DNA of 64,000 nucleotides, taken from the NCBI RefSeq assembly GCF_900103455.1, contig NZ_FNHI01000002.1, positions 372,001 through 436,000 of the forward strand. The letters run 5' to 3'. Below, piece after piece: positions 44,816 through 54,131 of the stretch (position 1 is its first letter; every line of letters begins with the position of its first letter). This stretch comes from Streptomyces wuyuanensis (GTDB lineage: Bacteria; Actinomycetota; Actinomycetes; Streptomycetales; Streptomycetaceae). The position numbers and the translations under genes were made by a program. The notes beneath the pieces are model-generated. The model saw only the letters and a list, made by a program, of their open reading frames with translations. It was not told the origin of the DNA and did not search any database.

Positions 44816-45781
44816 TCAGGCGGCACGGACGGGGCCGCGGAAGGTCCTCCGGTACGCGTTCGGCGTCGTCCCCAGCGTCCGCAGGAAGTGGTGGCGCAGG
44901 GCCGCGGAGTTGCCGAAACCGGCCCGGCCCGCGATCGCGTCCACCGTCTCGTCCGTCGCCTCCAGCAACTCCTGCGCCAGCAGCACGCGCTGGCGCAGGA
45001 GCCAGCGGTACGGCGTCGTACCCGTCTCCTGAAGGAAGCGCCGGGCGAAGGTCCGCGGCGACATGTGCGCACGCCCGGCGAGTTGCTCCACGGTCATCTC
45101 CCGGTCCAGGTGCCGCTCCATCCAGGCGAGCACCTCGCCGACGGTGTCGCAGCGGGTCCGAGGCAGGGGCCGGTCGATGTACTGGGCCTGGCCCCCGTCG
45201 CGGTGCGGCGGGACGACCATCCGCCGAGCGATCTTGTTGGCGACCTCCGGGCCGTGCTCCTGGCGCACCAGATGCAGACAGGCGTCGATGGCGGCGGCCG
45301 TGCCGGCCGAGGTGACCACCGGCCCCTCGTCGACGTACAGCACGTCGGCGTCCACCCTCGCCCGCGGGTGGCGCAGGGCCAGCGCGTCCGCATGCAGCCA
45401 GTGCGTGGTGCAGCGGCGTCCGTCGAGCAGCCCCGCGGCCCCCAGCACGAAGGCGCCGGTGCAGACGGAGAGGACCCGGGCGCCGCGGTCGACGGCGTCG
45501 CGGAGCGCCGCGAGCAGTGGCTCGGGATAGTCGCGCGCCGTGTAGTCGCTGCCGGTGGGCACGGCGATGAGATCGGCCTCCGCCAGCCGCTCCGGGCCGT
45601 GTTCCACCTCCACGGTGAAGCCCGCGTGGGTCCGCAGCCGGCGGCCCTCGGCCGAGACGACGGCGAAGTCGTGGACGGGCAGCCCGTCGTCGCTGCGGTC
45701 GAGGCCGAAGACCTCGCAGAGGACGCCGAGTTCGAAGGGGTGCACGCCGTCGAGCACGACGGCCGCCACATTCTCCAGCAT
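44816..45781 (-). CDS. nrdS: NrdS: GlxA-type regulator (DJ-1/PfpI domain plus AraC HTH)
   Basis: A 321-residue regulator: an N-terminal DJ-1/PfpI-like domain (VLDGVHPFELGVL, SVCTGAFVLGAAGLL with the nucleophile-elbow Cys) and a C-terminal AraC-type DNA-binding region (MSPRTFARRFLQETGTTPYRWL). It lies downstream of nrdB in the same orientation, the position of nrdS in the S. coelicolor nrdABS operon. A hairpin and 287 nt intervene. CACACT sits about 6 nt before the ATG, so it may also have its own leaderless promoter. Name assigned by position. Confidence 0.78.
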   Translation of the reverse strand: MLENVAAVVLDGVHPFELGVLCEVFGLDRSDDGLPVHDFAVVSAEGRRLRTHAGFTVEVEHGPERLAEADLIAVPTGSDYTARDYPEPLLAALRDAVDRGARVLSVCTGAFVLGAAGLLDGRRCTTHWLHADALALRHPRARVDADVLYVDEGPVVTSAGTAAAIDACLHLVRQEHGPEVANKIARRMVVPPHRDGGQAQYIDRPLPRTRCDTVGEVLAWMERHLDREMTVEQLAGRAHMSPRTFARRFLQETGTTPYRWLLRQRVLLAQELLEATDETVDAIAGRAGFGNSAALRHHFLRTLGTTPNAYRRTFRGPVRAA

Positions 45782-45863
45782 GAGCGGAGTGTGGCAGTAA
45801 TTCGATGCCCTACGACAGTCCTGCCACTGACCTTTCCGTGCCCGTACCGCGACAGTGGAGGAC

Positions 45864-46175
45864 ATGAACAGCGTCCTCGACTACCTGACCGCCGGCGGCC
45901 TCCTCCTCCTCGTCGCCCTCGCCCCGCTCCTCGGCCACGCCGGGGACCGCAGGACCGACCGCGAACTGCGCCGGGCGGAGCGTCCGGACGACGACACGGG
46001 CGGGCGCCCGGACCGATCCCCGGTCCGGGCGCCCGCCCGCGCGCGTCCGTCTGCGTCGGGCGCCGTCCTCAGAAGTCCTCGTCCAGATCGACCGTGCCCT
46101 CCACGGCGACCTGGTACGCCGAGGGCCGGCGCTCGAAGAAGTTCGTCAGTTCCTGCACACCCTGCAGCTCCATGA
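45864..46175 (+). CDS. Doubtful small membrane protein overlapping the nrdB 3' end
   Basis: The frame starts at ATG 45864 after GGAGG, divergent from nrdS. The first 25 residues include a hydrophobic helix (LTAGGLLLLVALAPLLGHAG); the rest is Arg/Pro-rich and runs through the nrdB terminator hairpin and 107 nt into nrdB antisense. Only the N-terminal part looks protein-like. Either a real small membrane protein with an accidental tail, or non-coding. Confidence 0.3.
   Translation: MNSVLDYLTAGGLLLLVALAPLLGHAGDRRTDRELRRAERPDDDTGGRPDRSPVRAPARARPSASGAVLRSPRPDRPCPPRRPGTPRAGARRSSSVPAHPAAP
45998..46039. terminator. Hairpin downstream of nrdB
   Basis: An 18-bp stem (left arm 45998-46015, right arm from 46021) 30 nt after the nrdB stop. 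It could limit read-through into nrdS. Confidence 0.75.
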
Positions 46176-47076
46176 AGGAGAAGGGGTTCTGGGAGCCGAA
46201 CACCGGGGCGAAGCCGAGCCGGGTCAGCCGCTGGTCGGCGACGCACTCCAGGTACTCGCGCATCGACTCGGTGTTCATCCCCGGCAGACCGTCCCCGCAC
46301 AGGTCGCGCGCGAACTGCAGCTCCGCCTCGACCGCCTCCTTCAGCATGTCGGTGACCTGCTGCCGGAGCGTGTCGTCGAAGAGCTCCGGCTCCTCCTTGC
46401 GGACCGTGTCCACGACCTCGAACGCGAAGTTCATGTGCATGGTCTCGTCGCGGAACACCCAGTTCGTGCCGGTCGCGAGACCGTGCAGCAGACCCCGCGA
46501 GCGGAACCAGTACACGTACGCGAACGCCCCGTAGAAGAACAGCCCCTCGATACAGGCCGCGAAGCAGATCAGGTTCAGCAGGAAACGGCGGCGGTCGGCC
46601 TGGCTCTCCAGCCGGTCGATCTTCTCGACCGAGTCCATCCACCGGAAGCAGAACTGGGCCTTCTCCCGGATCGACGGGATGTTCTCCACCGCGGCGAAGG
46701 CCGCCGCGCGGTCCTCCGGGTCGGGCAGATAGGTGTCCAGCAGCGTCAGATAGAACTGGACGTGCACGGCCTCCTCGAAGAGCTGCCGCGACAGGTACAG
46801 GCGCGCCTCGGGGGAGTTGATGTGCTTGTACAGCGTCAGCACCAGGTTGTTCGCGACGATCGAGTCGCCGGTCGCGAAGAAGGCGACCAGACGGCCGATC
46901 AGGTGCTGCTCGCCCGGGGTGAGCTTGGCGAGGTCCGCGACGTCCGAGTGGAGGTCGACCTCCTCCACCGTCCAGGTGTTCTTGATGGCGTCCCGGTAGC
47001 GGTCGTAGAAGTCGGGGTAGCGCATCGGGCGCAGCGTCAGCTCGAAGCCCGGGTCGAGCAGGTTCTTGTCGTTCAT
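46069..47076 (-). CDS. nrdB: Class Ia ribonucleotide reductase small subunit
   Basis: A 335-residue NrdB. Iron ligands and radical site are recognisable: D71 in GDSIV, then E102-x-x-H105-x-x-x-Y109 in FEEAVHVQFY (equivalents of E. coli E115, H118 and radical Tyr122), and DETMHMNFAFE. The C-terminal DLDEDF tail docks to NrdA. Provides the tyrosyl radical for aerobic dNTP synthesis. Follows nrdA by 55 nt. Confidence 0.95.
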   Translation of the reverse strand: MNDKNLLDPGFELTLRPMRYPDFYDRYRDAIKNTWTVEEVDLHSDVADLAKLTPGEQHLIGRLVAFFATGDSIVANNLVLTLYKHINSPEARLYLSRQLFEEAVHVQFYLTLLDTYLPDPEDRAAAFAAVENIPSIREKAQFCFRWMDSVEKIDRLESQADRRRFLLNLICFAACIEGLFFYGAFAYVYWFRSRGLLHGLATGTNWVFRDETMHMNFAFEVVDTVRKEEPELFDDTLRQQVTDMLKEAVEAELQFARDLCGDGLPGMNTESMREYLECVADQRLTRLGFAPVFGSQNPFSFMELQGVQELTNFFERRPSAYQVAVEGTVDLDEDF

Positions 47077-47131
47077 AGCAGTCGGCGCGGGGCGCCGTCC
47101 TCCAGCGGTGGTGTGCGGTCGGCGGGCGGAG

Positions 47132-49510
47132 TTACTGGCAGGCCTCGCAGGACTCCGGGTTCTCCAGCGAGCAGGCGACGGCGTCGGGGTCGGCGGCCTG
47201 CTGGACGGGGATGGTGGCGGCCGGCGCCGCGCCCGAGGCGGCGCGGGCGATCCGGGTCGCGGGCCGGGAACGCAGGTAGTACGTGGTCTTCAGGCCCTGC
47301 TTCCAGGCGTACGCGTACATCGAGGAGAGCTTGCCGATCGTCGGCGTCTCCATGAACAGGTTCAGCGACTGCGACTGGTCGAGGAACGGGGTGCGGGCCG
47401 CGGCCATGTCGATCAGGCCGCGCTGGGGGATCTCCCAGGCGGTGCGGTACAGCGCGCGGACCTCCGCCGGGATCCAGTTCAGGCCCTGGACCGAGCCTCC
47501 GGAGTCCCGCAGCGCCTCACGGGTCTGCGCGTCCCACACGCCGAGCTTCTTCAGGTCGTCCACCAGGTAGGAGTTCACCTGGAGGAACTCGCCCGACAGC
47601 GTCTCGCGCTTGAAGAGGTTGGAGACCTGCGGCTCGATGCACTCGTACACACCGGCGATCGACGCGATCGTGGCGGTGGGCGCGATGGCGAGCAGCAGCG
47701 AGTTGCGCATCCCGGTGGCGGCGACGCGTGCGCGCAGTGCGGCCCAGCGCTCGGGCCAGGCGAGCTCCGCGTCGTAGTGGTCGGGGTGCAGCACCCCGCG
47801 GGCCGTGCGCGTCCGCTCCCAGGCGGGGAGGGGCCCGTTGCGCTCGGCGAGGTCGCAGGACGCCTCGTAGGCGGCCAGCATGATCCGCTCGGCGATCCGC
47901 GTCGACAGCGACTGCGCCTCGGCGGAGTCGAACGGCAGGCGCAGCTTGAAGAAGACGTCCTGGAGGCCCATGGCGCCGAGGCCCACCGGGCGCCACTTGG
48001 CGTTGGAGCGGCCGGCCTGCTGCGTCGGGTAGAAGTTGATGTCGACGACCCGGTCGAGGAAGGTCACGGCGGTGCGGACGGTGTCGTCCAGCCGCTCCCA
48101 GTCGATCACGTCCTCGCCGTCGGGGGCGTCCCGCACGACGAACGCGCCGAGGTTGACCGAGCCGAGGTTGCAGACGGCGGTCTCGCCGTCGTCGGTGACC
48201 TCGATGATCTCGGTGCACAGATTGGAGGAGTGGACGACGGTGCCGGGCTCCGCGGTCTGGTTGGCGGTGCGGTTGGAGGCGTCCTTGAAGGTCATCCATC
48301 CGTTGCCGGTCTGCGCGAGCGTGCGCATCATGCGCCCGTAGAGATCGCGGGCGGGGATGGTGCGGCGGGCGAGCCCGGCCGCCTCCGCCCTGCGGTACGC
48401 GGCGTCGAAGTCGTCGCCCCAGAGGTCCACGAGCTCCGGCACGTCGGCGGGGGAGAACAGCGACCAGTCGGCGTCGGCGTTCACCCGGCGCATGAACTCG
48501 TCGGGGATCCAGTGCGCCAGGTTGAGGTTGTGCGTACGGCGCGCCTCCTCGCCCGTGTTGTCGCGCAGCTCCAGGAACTCCTCGATGTCCGCGTGCCACG
48601 TCTCCAGGTAGACGCAGGCCGCGCCCTTGCGCCGGCCGCCCTGGTTGACGGCCGCCACCGAGGAGTCCAGCGTGCGCAGGAACGGCACGATGCCGTTGGA
48701 GTGGCCGTTGGTGCCGCGGATGAGCGAACCGCGGGAGCGGATGCGCGAGTACGAGAGGCCGATGCCGCCGGCGTGCTTCGAGAGCCGCGCCACCTGGTGG
48801 TAGCGCTCGTAGATGGAGTCCAGCTCGTCCAGCGGGGAGTCCAGCAGGTAGCAGGACGACATCTGGGGGTGCCGGGTCCCGGAGTTGAAGAGCGTGGGGG
48901 AGGACGGCAGGTAGTCGAGCCGGCTCATCAGCCCGTACAGCGACGCCACTTCGTCCAGCGCGCGCAGCGACTCGTCCTCGGCGAGGCCGCAGGCGACGCG
49001 GAGCATGAAGTACTGCGGTGTCTCGATGACCTTGCGGGTGATCGGGTGCCGGAGCAGGTAGCGGCTGTAGAGCGTGCGCAGGCCGAAGTAGCCGAAGCGG
49101 TCGTCGGCGGCCGGGTCGACCAGCGAGTCGAGGCGCTGGGCGTGGCCCTGCACGAACGCGGCCGTGCGGTCGGCGATCAGCCCCTCGCGCCGGCCGACGG
49201 CGATCGAGGCGGAGAACGCGGACGCTCCCTGGCCGGCCGCTTCCGCCGCGATGGTGAGGGTGAGCAGCCGGGCCGCGAGCCGGGAGTACGCCGGGTCCTC
49301 GGAGATGAGGCCCGCGGCCGCCTCCGTGGCCAGTTCGCGCAGTTCGGCCTCGTCCGAGCCCGCGTGGCGGCCCCGGAGGGCCGCGGCGGCGACCCGGCCG
49401 GGGTCGGCGTCGGGCAGGTCGGCGGTGAGCTCGGTCAGGGTCCGCAGGAGCGCGGTGCCTGGTCCGTCGGCGAGCTTCGCTGAAGCAGGATCGGGCGGCG
49501 CGATGGTCAC
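47132..49510 (-). CDS. nrdA: Class Ia ribonucleotide reductase large subunit
   Basis: A 792-residue NrdA. Active-site segments SSCYLLDSP, NLCTEIIE and the 10-stranded barrel are present, and the C-terminal redox pair is CEAC in ESCEACQ. It lacks a clear N-terminal ATP cone, so overall dATP control may differ. GTG at 49510 follows GAGGGAGAG. Expression is behind a cobalamin riboswitch and candidate NrdR sites; Streptomyces uses this to switch between class Ia and B12-dependent class II enzymes. Confidence 0.94.
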   Translation of the reverse strand: MTIAPPDPASAKLADGPGTALLRTLTELTADLPDADPGRVAAAALRGRHAGSDEAELRELATEAAAGLISEDPAYSRLAARLLTLTIAAEAAGQGASAFSASIAVGRREGLIADRTAAFVQGHAQRLDSLVDPAADDRFGYFGLRTLYSRYLLRHPITRKVIETPQYFMLRVACGLAEDESLRALDEVASLYGLMSRLDYLPSSPTLFNSGTRHPQMSSCYLLDSPLDELDSIYERYHQVARLSKHAGGIGLSYSRIRSRGSLIRGTNGHSNGIVPFLRTLDSSVAAVNQGGRRKGAACVYLETWHADIEEFLELRDNTGEEARRTHNLNLAHWIPDEFMRRVNADADWSLFSPADVPELVDLWGDDFDAAYRRAEAAGLARRTIPARDLYGRMMRTLAQTGNGWMTFKDASNRTANQTAEPGTVVHSSNLCTEIIEVTDDGETAVCNLGSVNLGAFVVRDAPDGEDVIDWERLDDTVRTAVTFLDRVVDINFYPTQQAGRSNAKWRPVGLGAMGLQDVFFKLRLPFDSAEAQSLSTRIAERIMLAAYEASCDLAERNGPLPAWERTRTARGVLHPDHYDAELAWPERWAALRARVAATGMRNSLLLAIAPTATIASIAGVYECIEPQVSNLFKRETLSGEFLQVNSYLVDDLKKLGVWDAQTREALRDSGGSVQGLNWIPAEVRALYRTAWEIPQRGLIDMAAARTPFLDQSQSLNLFMETPTIGKLSSMYAYAWKQGLKTTYYLRSRPATRIARAASGAAPAATIPVQQAADPDAVACSLENPESCEACQ

Positions 49511-49649
49511 GGGGTGCTCTCCCTCGCTCGGCTGGGGGCCGGCGGGGCGCGGGGGCACGGACGCACACCCGGGCAGGGCGGACCGCGTCCACCGGCCTTT
49601 TCCGCGAGGCCCGGACGTCTGGGCACCCGGGCCGGACGGTCCGGGCGCA

Positions 49650-49762
49650 CCGTCGGCAGGTCCTCGGACTCACGGGCGTACGGGGCCCCGGATCCGGGCC
49701 CGCGCACGCCGTACACCGTTGCGGGACAGTTCCGGATTCCCACCGGATTTCCCTGCGGCGAC
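49650..49762 (-). promoter_or_regulatory. Cobalamin (B12) riboswitch in the nrdABS leader
   Basis: Read on the minus strand, the conserved core is present in order: GCAGGGAAATCCGGTG, AATCCGG, ACTGTCCCGCAACGG, a variable GC arm, GTGAGTCCGAG and ACCTGCC. GCAGG and CCTGC close stem P1. Downstream, hairpins at 49608-49633 (GGCCCGG/CCGGGCC) and GACGGT/ACCGTC could form the expression platform. B12 is known to repress nrdABS through such a riboswitch in S. coelicolor. Confidence 0.92.
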
Positions 49763-49772
49763 AGCGAGCATG

Positions 49773-49820
49773 AGCATACATGTGGGGGCCGCGAGTTGCG
49801 GAACCCCCCACATGTTGTGT
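49773..49820 (-). promoter_or_regulatory. Candidate paired NrdR boxes and nrdA promoter
   Basis: Two ACATGT-centred elements (49773-49788 and 49805-49820) have centres 32 bp apart, three helical turns, the spacing typical of paired NrdR boxes; they also form an inverted pair with CCCCCACATGT arms. TATGCT on the minus strand (49778-49773) falls inside the proximal box and is a plausible -10, so bound NrdR would occlude it. Half-site match to the NrdR consensus is only partial. Confidence 0.5.
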
Positions 49821-50354
49821 CGTGGCCCCGCTTGGAGCTCAAGGACGTACACCCCCGCGGCGGCGGGCAGGGCCCGGGTGCCGTCCCCTTCCGGGTGCCC
49901 GTACGAGGCCTGGCCGTTCGCGGAGACGGCATGCGGGCGTGCGCCGCGGAGCGGGTGGAGGGCGCCGGCCGGTGCGGCCGAGGGCGCGGGCGGCGTGACG
50001 CGCGCGCGGGTGCCCGGCGGGAAACCCTCGCCGCGGGCCCGCGGAACGACGGCATGCATCCGGGACGCGGCTTCGCCGCGTCCCGCGGCATCCGCCCGGG
50101 GCCGCCGCCGGCCGTGAACGTCACTGCGCCGGCGATCGGCTCCTCGCCGCCCGCCGCGAGCGGTACGCCGGCTTCCGCGGCCCGCGGGGCGGCGTCCCGC
50201 AGCACGGCGGGGCGGGCGGGGTCCTCCCCGAACTCGGCTGCCCCGTCGCCGGGATGGGCCCGCGCGCCGGGGTCCCCGAGGCCCCCTGGCCGCCGGGCCC
50301 GCGCGGCTCACGGCGAGGTCCGCGGGGGGCAGGGTGCGCCCCGGGAACGGCGAC
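49821..50354. other. 534-bp stretch without a supported gene
   Basis: Several open frames cross this stretch on both strands, but all are compositionally biased (Pro/Arg/Gly/Ala). The most protein-like is on the minus strand around 50100-50250 (EAGVPLAAGGEEPIAGAVTFT), which has no good start and no recognisable family; it could be a decayed gene. I support no CDS here. Confidence 0.4.
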
Positions 50355-50393
50355 GGGCCTTCGCGTCTCCCCGGCGGGGAGACGCGAAGGCCC
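50355..50393 (-). terminator. Terminator after cstA-ybdD
   Basis: Perfect 18-bp stem with a 3-nt loop, 25 nt beyond the ybdD stop. Confidence 0.85.
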
Positions 50394-50417
50394 GGGGGCG
50401 GCTGCCGGTGCGGACGG

Positions 50418-50624
50418 TCAGCAGCAGCGGAATCCCTTGCGGGGGTCCGCCTCCCGCTCGTCCATGCGGCAGCGTTCGAACTCGCGGCGGGACATCACCT
50501 TCGCGTCGGGGTCGTGCGACCGCGTGTGGGCCACGTAGCGGTCGTACACCGACTCGCCCGAGACCTCGCGCACGTACCAGCGGACCCAGTCCAGAGCACG
50601 CCGTACCCCGCTCACCGCCGTCAT
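50418..50624 (-). CDS. ybdD: YbdD/YjiX family small protein
   Basis: A 68-residue protein of the YbdD/YjiX (DUF466) family: WVREV-like YVREVSGESVYDRYVAH and MSRREFERCRMDEREADPRKGFRCC, ending in two cysteines. It is always found next to CstA-type peptide/pyruvate transporters and is thought to assist them. Starts 15 nt after the cstA stop. Confidence 0.88.
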   Translation of the reverse strand: MTAVSGVRRALDWVRWYVREVSGESVYDRYVAHTRSHDPDAKVMSRREFERCRMDEREADPRKGFRCC

Positions 50625-50638
50625 GGCTCCCACGGTAC

Positions 50639-52849
50639 TCACGCCTTGCCGCCGCCCGCGGCCCCGGAGTCCGCGGACTCGCGGGCCGGGGCGCCGGCGC
50701 CGACCGCTGCGAGCTCCGCCTTCTCCTCCTTGGTGGCGAACATTCCGGCGGGCGCGACGAGTTTCGACTCGACGTACGGGACCTCGGCGAGCCGGACGGT
50801 CTCCGGCTTGCTGATCGCCTTGAAGCAGACCCGCCCGGCGTCGACCAGGACCACCACTATCAGGAGGGCGAACAGCGCGCAGAGCACGCCGTCGACGGTC
50901 GAGTTGGTGACGATGGTGTGCATGTCGTCCATCGACTTCGCCGGGGCGAGGACCTCGCCCGAGTCGATGCCCGTCTGGTACTTGTCGCGCTGGGCGAAGA
51001 AGCCCACCTTCGGGTCGGCGGAGAAGATCTTCTGCCAGCTGGCGGTGAGGGTGACCGTGGCGTCCCAGGCCAGCGGGACGGCAGTCACCCAGGCCCACTT
51101 GAGGCGCCCGGACTTCACGAGCAGCGTGGTGCAGACGGCGAGGGCGACGGCCGCGAGGAGCTGGTTGGCGATGCCGAAGAGCGGGAAGAGCTGGTTGATG
51201 CCGCCGAGCGGGTCGTGCACGCCGACCCAGAGGAAGTACCCCCAGCCGCCGACGACGACCGCGCTGGCGAACCAGACGCCGGGCTTCCAGCTGACCTGCT
51301 TCATCGGCTTGTAGACGTTGCCCAGCATGTCCTGGAGCATGAAGCGCCCCACCCGGGTGCCCGCGTCGACCGTGGTGAGGATGAACAGCGCCTCGAACAT
51401 GATCGCGAAGTGGTACCAGAACGCCTTCAGCCCGGCGCCGCCGATGACCGCGGAGAAGATCTCCGACATGCCGAGCGCGAAGGTCGGCGCACCGCCTGTG
51501 CGGGAGAGCAGGCTCGCCTCCTCGACGTCCTTCGCCGCCTGCGTCAACTGCTCGGGCGTGACGGTGAAGCCGAGGTTCGCGACCGCCTGGGAGGCGGAGT
51601 CCACCGTGGTGCCGATGACGCCGGCCGGGGAGTTGATCGCGAAGAACAGGCCGGGGTCGAGGATGCAGGCGCAGATCATCGCCATGACGGCGACGAACGA
51701 CTCGGTCAGCATCGCGCCGTAGCCGATCATCCGGATCTGTGTCTCCTTCTGGATCATCTTCGGGGTGGTGCCCGAGGAGACCAGGGAGTGGAAGCCCGAG
51801 AGCGCGCCGCACGCGATGGTGATGAAGACGAACGGGAACAGCGAGCCGGCGAAGACCGGTCCCTGCCCGTTGGACGCGAACTCGGTGACGGCCGGCATCT
51901 TCAGCGTCGGCAGCGCGATGACCACGCCCAGGGCCAGCAGCACGATGGTGCCCACCTTCATGAAGGTGGAGAGGTAGTCGCGCGGCGCCAGCAGCAGCCA
52001 GACGGGGAGCACCGAGGCCAGGAATCCGTAGATCACCATCCAGATGACCAGGGTGCCCGGCTCCAGGGTGAAGAAGCCCGCCAGGGAGGAGTCGGCGACC
52101 CAGCCGCCAGCGACGATCGCGAGGAGCAGCAGCGCGACGCCGACGACGGAGACCTCGGTGACCTTGCCCGGTCGCAGGGTGCGCAGGTAGACGCCCATGA
52201 ACAGGGCGATCGGGATCGTCATGCCGATGGAGAAGACGCCCCACGGGGAGTGCGCCAGCGCGTTGACGATCACCAGTGCCAGCACCGCCAGCAGGATGAT
52301 CATGATGGCGAAGACGGCGACCAGGGCCGCGATGCCGCCGAAGGGACCGATCTCGTCCCGCGCCATCTGACCGAGCGAACGGCCGTCGCGGCGGGTGGAG
52401 AAGAACAGGGTCACCATGTCCTGGACGGCGCCGGCGAAGATCACGCCGACGATGATCCAGATGGTGCCCGGGAGGTAACCCATCTGCGCGGCGAGAATCG
52501 GGCCGACCAGCGGTCCCGCTCCCGCGATCGCCGCGAAGTGGTGGCCGAAGAGCACCCGCCGGTCGGTCGGGTGGAAGTCGACACCGTTGTCCAGCCGTTC
52601 CGCGGGGGTGGCGCGGGTCCTGTCGGCCTTGAGGACGCGGTACTGGATGAAGCGGGCGTAGAACCGGTAGCCGATGGCGTACGAGCCGAGCGCGGCCGCC
52701 AGCATCCAGACGGCGGAGACCTCCTCGCCCCGCGAGAGGGCGAGCACGCTCCAACCGGCCGCGCCGACGAGCGCGACGAGTACCCAGACTGCGATGGACT
52801 GCGGAGTTGTTCTCCGCTGGGATGTATTCGATGGTGCCGGCTCGGCCAT
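50639..52849 (-). CDS. cstA: Carbon starvation protein CstA (pyruvate/peptide transporter)
   Basis: A 736-residue integral membrane protein with about 16-18 helices. The CstA family signature GHHFAAIAGAGPLVGPILAA is near residue 110 and IIVGVIFAGAVQDM follows; SGFHSLVSSGTTPKMI is also conserved. Members import pyruvate or peptides during carbon limitation. ATG at 52849. Forms an operon with ybdD. Confidence 0.93.
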   Translation of the reverse strand: MAEPAPSNTSQRRTTPQSIAVWVLVALVGAAGWSVLALSRGEEVSAVWMLAAALGSYAIGYRFYARFIQYRVLKADRTRATPAERLDNGVDFHPTDRRVLFGHHFAAIAGAGPLVGPILAAQMGYLPGTIWIIVGVIFAGAVQDMVTLFFSTRRDGRSLGQMARDEIGPFGGIAALVAVFAIMIILLAVLALVIVNALAHSPWGVFSIGMTIPIALFMGVYLRTLRPGKVTEVSVVGVALLLLAIVAGGWVADSSLAGFFTLEPGTLVIWMVIYGFLASVLPVWLLLAPRDYLSTFMKVGTIVLLALGVVIALPTLKMPAVTEFASNGQGPVFAGSLFPFVFITIACGALSGFHSLVSSGTTPKMIQKETQIRMIGYGAMLTESFVAVMAMICACILDPGLFFAINSPAGVIGTTVDSASQAVANLGFTVTPEQLTQAAKDVEEASLLSRTGGAPTFALGMSEIFSAVIGGAGLKAFWYHFAIMFEALFILTTVDAGTRVGRFMLQDMLGNVYKPMKQVSWKPGVWFASAVVVGGWGYFLWVGVHDPLGGINQLFPLFGIANQLLAAVALAVCTTLLVKSGRLKWAWVTAVPLAWDATVTLTASWQKIFSADPKVGFFAQRDKYQTGIDSGEVLAPAKSMDDMHTIVTNSTVDGVLCALFALLIVVVLVDAGRVCFKAISKPETVRLAEVPYVESKLVAPAGMFATKEEKAELAAVGAGAPARESADSGAAGGGKA

Positions 52850-53070
52850 GGTGTGGCTCCCGTCCCGTCGTGATCACCTGTAACGCGCAGGCAATCTAGG
52901 CGACCGATTCGCCAGCGTCACCCCCGCTTCACGTATCGGTACGGCAACGACTGGGGCGACGGTCCGGTACGGGGCTTCTGTGCAGCGCGGGCCGGGTCAG
53001 CCCCTGGGGGCTGACCCGGCCCGCGGTCGCGTCTCGACGAGCCTCCCGGCGGTGTCCGCGCGGGCGGTGC

Positions 53071-53838
53071 TCAGCCCGCCTCGGGCCGCTGCAGCCTGGC
53101 CACGAACTTGTAGCGGTCGCCGCGGTAGACCGAGCGCACCCACTCCACGGGTTCGCCGCCGGCGTCCAGCGAGTGCCGGGAGAGCATCAGCATCGGCAGG
53201 CCGACGTCCGTGCCGAGCAGCCCTGCCTCGCGGGGGGTGGCCAGCGAGGTCTCGATCGTCTCCTCGGCCTCGGCGAGGTGGACGTCGTACACCTCGGCCA
53301 GGGCGGTGTAGAGCGAGGTGTACTTCACCAGCGACCGGCGCAGCGCCGGGAAGCGCTTCGCCGACAGATGCGTGGTCTCGATCGCCATCGGTTCGCCGCT
53401 CGCCAGCCGGAGGCGCTCGATGCGCAGCACCCGGCCGCCCGGCGCGATGTCCAGCAGCCCGGCGAGGGTGTCGTCGGCCGTCACGTAACCGATGTCCAGC
53501 AGTTGCGACGTGGGTTCCAGGCCCTGCGCCTTCATGTCCTCGGTGTACGAGGTCAGCTGGAGGGCCTGGGAGACCTTGGGCTTGGCGACGAACGTGCCTT
53601 TGCCCTGGATGCGTTCCAGCCGTCCCTCGACGACGAGTTCCTGGAGCGCCTGACGCACCGTCGTGCGCGAGGTGTCGAACTCGGCGGCGAGCGTGCGCTC
53701 GGGCGGGACGGGCGTGCCCGGGGGCAGCGTCTCCGTCATGTCCAGCAAGTGCCTTTTGAGGCGGTAGTACTTGGGCACGCGCGCGGTCCGGGTCGCCGTC
53801 CCGTTCTCCGGCTCGGTGCCGGCCCCGTCCGTGGCCAT
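53071..53838 (-). CDS. dasR: GntR/HutC-family regulator DasR (N-acetylglucosamine metabolism and development)
   Basis: A 255-residue HutC-subfamily regulator. The winged HTH is [39 protein letters not shown]; the UTRA effector domain includes [13 protein letters not shown] and [12 protein letters not shown]. DasR represses chitin/GlcNAc uptake genes and links nutrition to antibiotic production; glucosamine-6-P releases it. ATG at 53838 gives the usual length; the frame extends upstream without support. Divergent from dasA with two dre sites between. Confidence 0.96.
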   Translation of the reverse strand: MATDGAGTEPENGTATRTARVPKYYRLKRHLLDMTETLPPGTPVPPERTLAAEFDTSRTTVRQALQELVVEGRLERIQGKGTFVAKPKVSQALQLTSYTEDMKAQGLEPTSQLLDIGYVTADDTLAGLLDIAPGGRVLRIERLRLASGEPMAIETTHLSAKRFPALRRSLVKYTSLYTALAEVYDVHLAEAEETIETSLATPREAGLLGTDVGLPMLMLSRHSLDAGGEPVEWVRSVYRGDRYKFVARLQRPEAG

Positions 53839-53984
53839 GGCCTGCCTTCCCGACTCGTGTGGTGCTGCCGTCACCGGCTCCTCCGTTGGTTGCGGCTCAC
53901 ATGGTGGCACGGTCCGGTCACGGGTCGTCGCCCTCCCTCAGGTGTCGGTCCGATAACGGACACGACAGCCCTTCTTATACACCC

Positions 53985-54035
53985 TTGACACCCCTAAAGG
54001 TCTAGGCCAAGCTCCCGGTACTGGTCTAAACCATT
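53985..54035 (+). promoter_or_regulatory. dasA promoter with two DasR (dre) operators
   Basis: TTGACA (53985-53990), 17-nt spacer, CAAGCT (54008-54013). dre-like 1, AAAGGTCTAGGCCAAG (53996-54011), lies inside the promoter; dre 2, ACTGGTCTAAACCATT (54020-54035), just downstream. Both fit the TGGTCTAGACCA core (dre 2 better). A further half-site AGACCAAG is at 54038-54045. Confidence 0.82.
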
Positions 54036-54131
54036 AAAGACCAAGTCCCAGCCCCACGAGCAGTACTCGGCGTATGGCTCCGTATGTCCTCGCGGTGGGC
54101 GGGGGGTTGCAGCATCCCTGAGGAGGGTGGC

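Noticed and set aside
49514..52873. Very long plus-strand frame antisense to ybdD-cstA
   Set aside because: Compositionally biased (Arg/Asp/His/Gln) shadow of cstA; no start signal or domain.
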